Shown here: positions 60,338 through 64,000 of the stretch, in pieces | Layout of the letters: every line of letters begins with the position of its first letter | Numbering within the stretch: the stretch's first letter is position 1 | Program-made: the position numbers and the translations under genes | From: UBA1413 sp037447215 | Lineage (GTDB): Bacteria; Bacteroidota; Bacteroidia; Bacteroidales; Prolixibacteraceae | Assembly: GCA_037447215.1 (NCBI GenBank) | Contig: JBBIHB010000002.1 | Coordinates: 103,877-167,876 of the forward strand | DNA length: 64,000 nt | Reading direction: 5' to 3' | Notes under the pieces: model-generated | The model's database searches: none | What the model saw: only the letters and a program-made list of their open reading frames with translations | Told to the model about the DNA's origin: nothing

Positions 60338-62524
60338 ATGAACCAAAAAGTCCACAACCAAATAGTAAGTTTTATATGGAGCATTGCAGACGATGTGTTG
60401 CGTGATGTTTTTGTTAGAGGTAAATACCGTGACATCATTTTGCCCTTTACCGTTCTCAGACGTTTAGACGCTTTACTTGTGCCGACAAAAGACAAGGTGC
60501 TTGAAGCGGACGAATTCATGCAGAAAGAAAAGATTGACAATAAATCTGCTTTGCAGAATGTAACAGGTTATCCGTTTTGGAACACTTCCAAATTCACGTT
60601 TGAGAACTTGCTGAATGATGCGGACAATATTGACAGCAACTTAGAAACCTACTTGGACGGCTACAGCCCCAACGTGCAGGAAATCATCAGCAAGTTTAAA
60701 CTGCGTAACCAGTTGGAGACAATGAAAGATGCAGGTATTACCTATCTGCTCATTGATAAATTCTGCAACAAAGAAATAAACCTTAGCCCCAACGAAGCAA
60801 AAAACAGCAGAGGCGAAACCCTGCCACCGTTGACCAACTTGGGCATGGGTTATGTGTTTGAAGAACTTATCAGAAAGTTTAATGAAGAAAACAACGAAGA
60901 AGCGGGAGAACACTTTACGCCCCGTGAAATTATTAAACTGATGACACACATTTTGTTTTTGCCTATCAAAGACAAAATCAAAAAAGGAACGTATTTGATA
61001 TACGACCCTGCCTGCGGCAGTGGCGGTATGCTTACTGAAGCAGAACATTTTGCCCTTGACATCACCGAGAGCAAAGCCAACTTTGAACTTTACGGGCAAG
61101 AAGTAAACCCCGAAACCTATGCCATTTGCACCAGTGATATGTTGATTAAAGGCGAAAACGCCAACAATATCAAATACGGTTCTACTTTGAGCAAAGACGG
61201 CTTTCCGCATTTGCATTTTGACTTTATGCTTTCCAATCCGCCTTATGGTAAAACATGGAAGATTGACGAAGATGCCATTGTGGACGAACGAGGCAAAAAA
61301 GGAAAAGAAGTTATCAAAGACCCACGTTTTCAAATTGGATTGCCAACCATTTCTGACGGACAACTTTTGTTCCTGATGAACATGGTAAGCAAAATGAAAC
61401 ACAACACCGAATTGGGCAGCCGCATTGCCACCGTTCACAATGGTTCCGCTTTGTTTACGGGTGATGCAGGTGGTGGTGAGAGTGAAATACGCAAATACAT
61501 TATTGAAAACGATTGGTTGGAGTGCATTATCGCATTGCCGAAAAACATCTTTTATAACACGGGAATTCCTACTTACATCTGGATTGTAAGCAATAAAAAA
61601 GCACCCAACCGAAAAGGCAAAGTGCAATTAATTAATGCTTTAGAGTTATATGTAAAACTCCGAAAGAATTTAGGCGATAAGAATTGTGAAATGACAACTG
61701 GACCTAGTGGGCATGTTGAGCAGATAACAAAACTATACGTTGATTTCGTTGAAAATGACATTTCCAAAATCTTTCCTAACGAGTATTTCGGCTACAACAG
61801 AATAACCGTTGAAAGACCCTTACGGCTTTCCTGCAAATTCACAAATGAAGCAGTAGAAAGTTTGCGTTACGAAAAAGCCATACGGGAAGAAATGGAATGG
61901 GCTTACAGCCATTTTGGTGAAACCGTTTACACCGAACTGAAAAAGCACAAAGACAAATTTGAAAAGCACCTTGCCAGCAACGAAATAAAACTTTCGCCTG
62001 CCAACAAAACCAAACTATTGAGCCAAGAACATTGGAACGCCCAACTGAAACTGATGCAGGCAGCCGAAAAATTGGCCAAGCACTTTGGCGACCAACAGTT
62101 TGACGACTACAACAGTTTTGTGCCTTTACTGAACAAAACCGTGAAGGAACTGAAATTAGATTTAGACGCCAAAGCCATTAAAACCATTTTAGACACCATT
62201 AGTTGGCGAAACGAAGATGCAGAAAGAGTGATTGACAAAACCGAAAAAGACGGCACAGTGCATTATGTAGCCGACAGTGAATTGCGTGACACTGAAAACG
62301 TGCCGCTTGACCAGGACATACAGGAATACTTTGAGCGGGAAGTATTGCAACACATACCAGACGCATGGATTGACGAAAGCAAAACCGTAAAGGGCTACGA
62401 AATTTCGTTTACACGCTATTTCTACAACTATGTGCCGCCAAGAAGCATTGAAGAAATTACGGCAGAGATATTTGAACTGGAAAAAGAAACCGAAGGAATA
62501 TTAAACGAAATAGTGAACGACTGA
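60338..62524 (+). CDS. hsdM: Type I restriction-modification system, methyltransferase subunit
   Basis: 728 residues. N-terminal HsdM_N helices (VSFIWSIADDVLRDVFVRGK, then FTVLRRLDALL), S-adenosylmethionine motif I DPACGSGGML (Asp223) and catalytic motif IV NPPY (Asn300-Tyr303), the gamma-class order for N6-adenine methylation. It is about 200 residues longer than E. coli HsdM; the extra C-terminal part (~500-728) is helical and includes KAIREEMEWAYSHFGE. It starts 6 bases after the MBL gene and its stop overlaps the hsdS start by one base. Confidence 0.94.
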   Translation: MNQKVHNQIVSFIWSIADDVLRDVFVRGKYRDIILPFTVLRRLDALLVPTKDKVLEADEFMQKEKIDNKSALQNVTGYPFWNTSKFTFENLLNDADNIDSNLETYLDGYSPNVQEIISKFKLRNQLETMKDAGITYLLIDKFCNKEINLSPNEAKNSRGETLPPLTNLGMGYVFEELIRKFNEENNEEAGEHFTPREIIKLMTHILFLPIKDKIKKGTYLIYDPACGSGGMLTEAEHFALDITESKANFELYGQEVNPETYAICTSDMLIKGENANNIKYGSTLSKDGFPHLHFDFMLSNPPYGKTWKIDEDAIVDERGKKGKEVIKDPRFQIGLPTISDGQLLFLMNMVSKMKHNTELGSRIATVHNGSALFTGDAGGGESEIRKYIIENDWLECIIALPKNIFYNTGIPTYIWIVSNKKAPNRKGKVQLINALELYVKLRKNLGDKNCEMTTGPSGHVEQITKLYVDFVENDISKIFPNEYFGYNRITVERPLRLSCKFTNEAVESLRYEKAIREEMEWAYSHFGETVYTELKKHKDKFEKHLASNEIKLSPANKTKLLSQEHWNAQLKLMQAAEKLAKHFGDQQFDDYNSFVPLLNKTVKELKLDLDAKAIKTILDTISWRNEDAERVIDKTEKDGTVHYVADSELRDTENVPLDQDIQEYFEREVLQHIPDAWIDESKTVKGYEISFTRYFYNYVPPRSIEEITAEIFELEKETEGILNEIVND

Positions 62525-63849
62525 TGCCAACGCTGAAACCATACGATGCTTACACACCCGTTGCGTATGATTACACAACCCAACTGCCTGTTGGCTGGCA
62601 GCTATTGCCCAACATTGCCATTTTTGAAGAACGCATAGAAAGAGGACACGATAAGGAAGAACTACTTTCAGTTACCATTGGCAGGGGCGTAATCAGGCAA
62701 ATAGATGTTGATATAAAAAAGGATAGTAGCAACGAAGATAAAAGCAAATACAAACTCATAAAGGTTGGCGACATTGCTTACAACAAAATGCGAATGTGGC
62801 AAGGTGCTTTGGGTTACAGCGAATATCAGGGAATTTCAAGCCCTGCCTATGTAATTCTGAAACCTAAAATGAAAATCAATCCAAGATATTTTCATTACAT
62901 GTTCCGAACAGGTTTTTACACCAATTACAGCAAACGCTTTTCTTATGGGATTGTGGATGACCAATTGAGTTTGCGTTACACCGATTTCAAACGCATGTAT
63001 AGCATAGTTCCCCCTTTGGAAGTGCAAAATGCCATTGTTGCCTACCTTGACCGCAAAACCGCTGCGATTGATAAGTTTATCCGGAATAAGGAAAGGTTGA
63101 TTGAGTTGTTGGAGGAGGAGAAGAAGTCTGAAATTACAAGGAATATTATTAAAGGATTGGATGATGAAAATGATTTAATTAAAACAGAAATTGCATACTT
63201 GCCAGTAAAAAGTAAAAAATCTCCAATAAAAAAATTGAAATACATAGCTTCTTTAAAAGGGAGAATTGGATTTCACGGTTTAAAAACTGGAGACTTTACA
63301 AATGAAGGTCCTTTCTTAGTTACAGGAACAGATTTTATCAACGGAAAAGTAAACTGGGAAACTTGCGTTCATATTACGATGAAAAGGTATCTGGAAGACC
63401 CATACATCCAACTGAAAGAGGGTGATTTTTTAATAACAAAAGACGGAACAATCGGCAAAACCGCAATTGTTGATAAATTACCATATGAAGCTTCATTAAA
63501 TAGCGGGGTAATGTTAATTCGTTCATTAAGGGGTGAATTCTTGAACCGATATATGTATTGGATAATAAATTCACGAGTTTTTGATGAATTTGTAGAAGAA
63601 ACAAAAACTGGTTCTACAATAATGCATTTATATCAGCATTCTTTTGGCAATTTTCAAGTTCCACTTCCTGACTTAAAATCACAAGAGTTAATAATAGAAA
63701 CAATAGAAAGAGCTGTTTCAAAAATAGATGCTTTAGTTTCCAAAGCCCAAAAAGAGATTGAAGCAATCAAAGAATATCGAGAAGCAATTATCACCAACGC
63801 AGTAACAGGCAAATTAAATGTTGCTGCAAAGCATTTACAAATGAATTAA
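62524..63849 (+). CDS. hsdS: Type I restriction-modification system, specificity subunit
   Basis: 441 residues with two target-recognition domains and two conserved helices. TRD1 spans ~1-170 and ends at VPPLEVQNAIVAYLDRKTAA, with helix DKFIRNKERLIELLEEEKKS. TRD2 spans ~215-400 (SLKGRIGFHGLKTGDFTNEG, EGDFLITKDGTIGKTAIVDK) and ends at PLPDLKSQELIIETIERAVS, with a second helix. Sets the bipartite DNA target of the methylase and the nuclease. Shares a base with hsdM, and hsdR follows 3 bases later. Base use in the second half is more AT-rich than in hsdM, as expected for swapped specificity domains. Confidence 0.92.
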   Translation: MPTLKPYDAYTPVAYDYTTQLPVGWQLLPNIAIFEERIERGHDKEELLSVTIGRGVIRQIDVDIKKDSSNEDKSKYKLIKVGDIAYNKMRMWQGALGYSEYQGISSPAYVILKPKMKINPRYFHYMFRTGFYTNYSKRFSYGIVDDQLSLRYTDFKRMYSIVPPLEVQNAIVAYLDRKTAAIDKFIRNKERLIELLEEEKKSEITRNIIKGLDDENDLIKTEIAYLPVKSKKSPIKKLKYIASLKGRIGFHGLKTGDFTNEGPFLVTGTDFINGKVNWETCVHITMKRYLEDPYIQLKEGDFLITKDGTIGKTAIVDKLPYEASLNSGVMLIRSLRGEFLNRYMYWIINSRVFDEFVEETKTGSTIMHLYQHSFGNFQVPLPDLKSQELIIETIERAVSKIDALVSKAQKEIEAIKEYREAIITNAVTGKLNVAAKHLQMN

Positions 63850-63852
63850 CGC

Positions 63853-64000
63853 ATGGCATTTACTGATACATCAGAAAGAGGTTTTCAAACATACATTGCC
63901 AATTATTTGGTAAATGAACACAAATATGTGGTGAGCACACCACAAGAATTTGACCGTGAGTTTTGCCTGAATATCAAGCAGGTTTTGGCATTTATAGAAG
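63853..64000 (+). CDS. hsdR: Type I restriction endonuclease subunit, 5' end only
   Basis: 49 codons to the window edge: MAFTDTSERGFQTYIANYLV, then STPQEFDREFCLNIKQVLAF. This N-terminus resembles HsdR proteins of the type I group (…DREFCLN…LFEFI). It starts 3 bases after hsdS, completing an M-S-R operon. The nuclease and helicase domains lie outside the window. Confidence 0.82.
   Translation, partial: MAFTDTSERGFQTYIANYLVNEHKYVVSTPQEFDREFCLNIKQVLAFIE

Noticed and set aside
1..64000. CRISPR arrays, tRNA and rRNA genes
   Set aside because: No regularly spaced direct repeats, no cloverleaf with CCA-type ends and no rRNA core sequences were noticed by eye on either strand.

Overview
The window looks like a chromosomal segment of an anaerobic or facultative marine/sediment-type Bacteroidota (Bacteroidales/Marinilabiliales-like). 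The evidence is four proteins with type IX secretion (T9SS) C-terminal sorting domains, TonB-dependent receptors, LL-diaminopimelate aminotransferase, many Tat-exported Gfo/Idh oxidoreductases and TIM-barrel isomerases, and promoters that fit the Bacteroidota consensus TTG-N19-TAnnTTTG. No rRNA, tRNA or CRISPR array was found. Two runs of ten N (21381-21390 and 48089-48098) are scaffold gaps that each break a gene.

Layout. 1-4.5 kb: end of a small membrane protein, ung, a secreted unknown protein, a decayed formylglycine-generating-enzyme-like gene, dapL. 4.2-10.7 kb: a PII-like gene and a TetR-TolC-MFP-RND efflux operon. 10.9-16 kb: a decay zone holding a broken CaCA exchanger, a GH29 fucosidase relic and a GH74-like relic around an intact carboxyltransferase/biotin-carrier pair. 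16-22 kb: sugar isomerase-like proteins, GH16 glucanase and a beta-helix protein. 22-28 kb: msrB, an OB-fold lipoprotein with a PepSY protein, a two-gene restriction-modification system, DUF134, aroC, slyD. 28.3-34.9 kb: a cobalamin-riboswitch-controlled operon encoding a BtuB-like receptor, a BtuG-like propeller lipoprotein, a DUF4465 (BtuH-like) protein and a large surface protein, two of them with T9SS tails. 35-39 kb: ferredoxin, zupT, nth, ABC-F protein, an IS1595 relic. 39.8-52.3 kb: a hexuronate/sugar-acid locus: three Gfo/Idh proteins, a LacI regulator, an SDR reductase, uxuA with a large internal deletion, KDG kinase, a nickel-pincer LarA-family epimerase homologue, pdxB and gnd. 52.4-56.9 kb: a T9SS surface protein and a TonB receptor. 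57.1-58.5 kb: an IS3-family insertion with a 3-bp target duplication. 58.6-64 kb: a long hairpin, then a tight operon of a four-helix membrane protein, a ComEC-like metallo-beta-lactamase-fold protein and type I restriction-modification hsdM-hsdS-hsdR (hsdR runs off the end).

The most interesting points are: (i) the T9SS version of the B12 capture operon, with a 790-residue surface protein of unassigned role; (ii) the LarA homologue with all four cofactor/catalytic residues at LarA spacing inside a mannonate pathway whose dehydratase gene is deleted; (iii) a structured intergenic element present twice (16.9 and 50.7 kb) whose stem shows compensatory base changes; (iv) the membrane protein/MBL pair embedded ahead of a type I RM system and preceded by a 19-bp-stem hairpin; and (v) concentrated decay of polysaccharide-related genes while housekeeping genes are intact.
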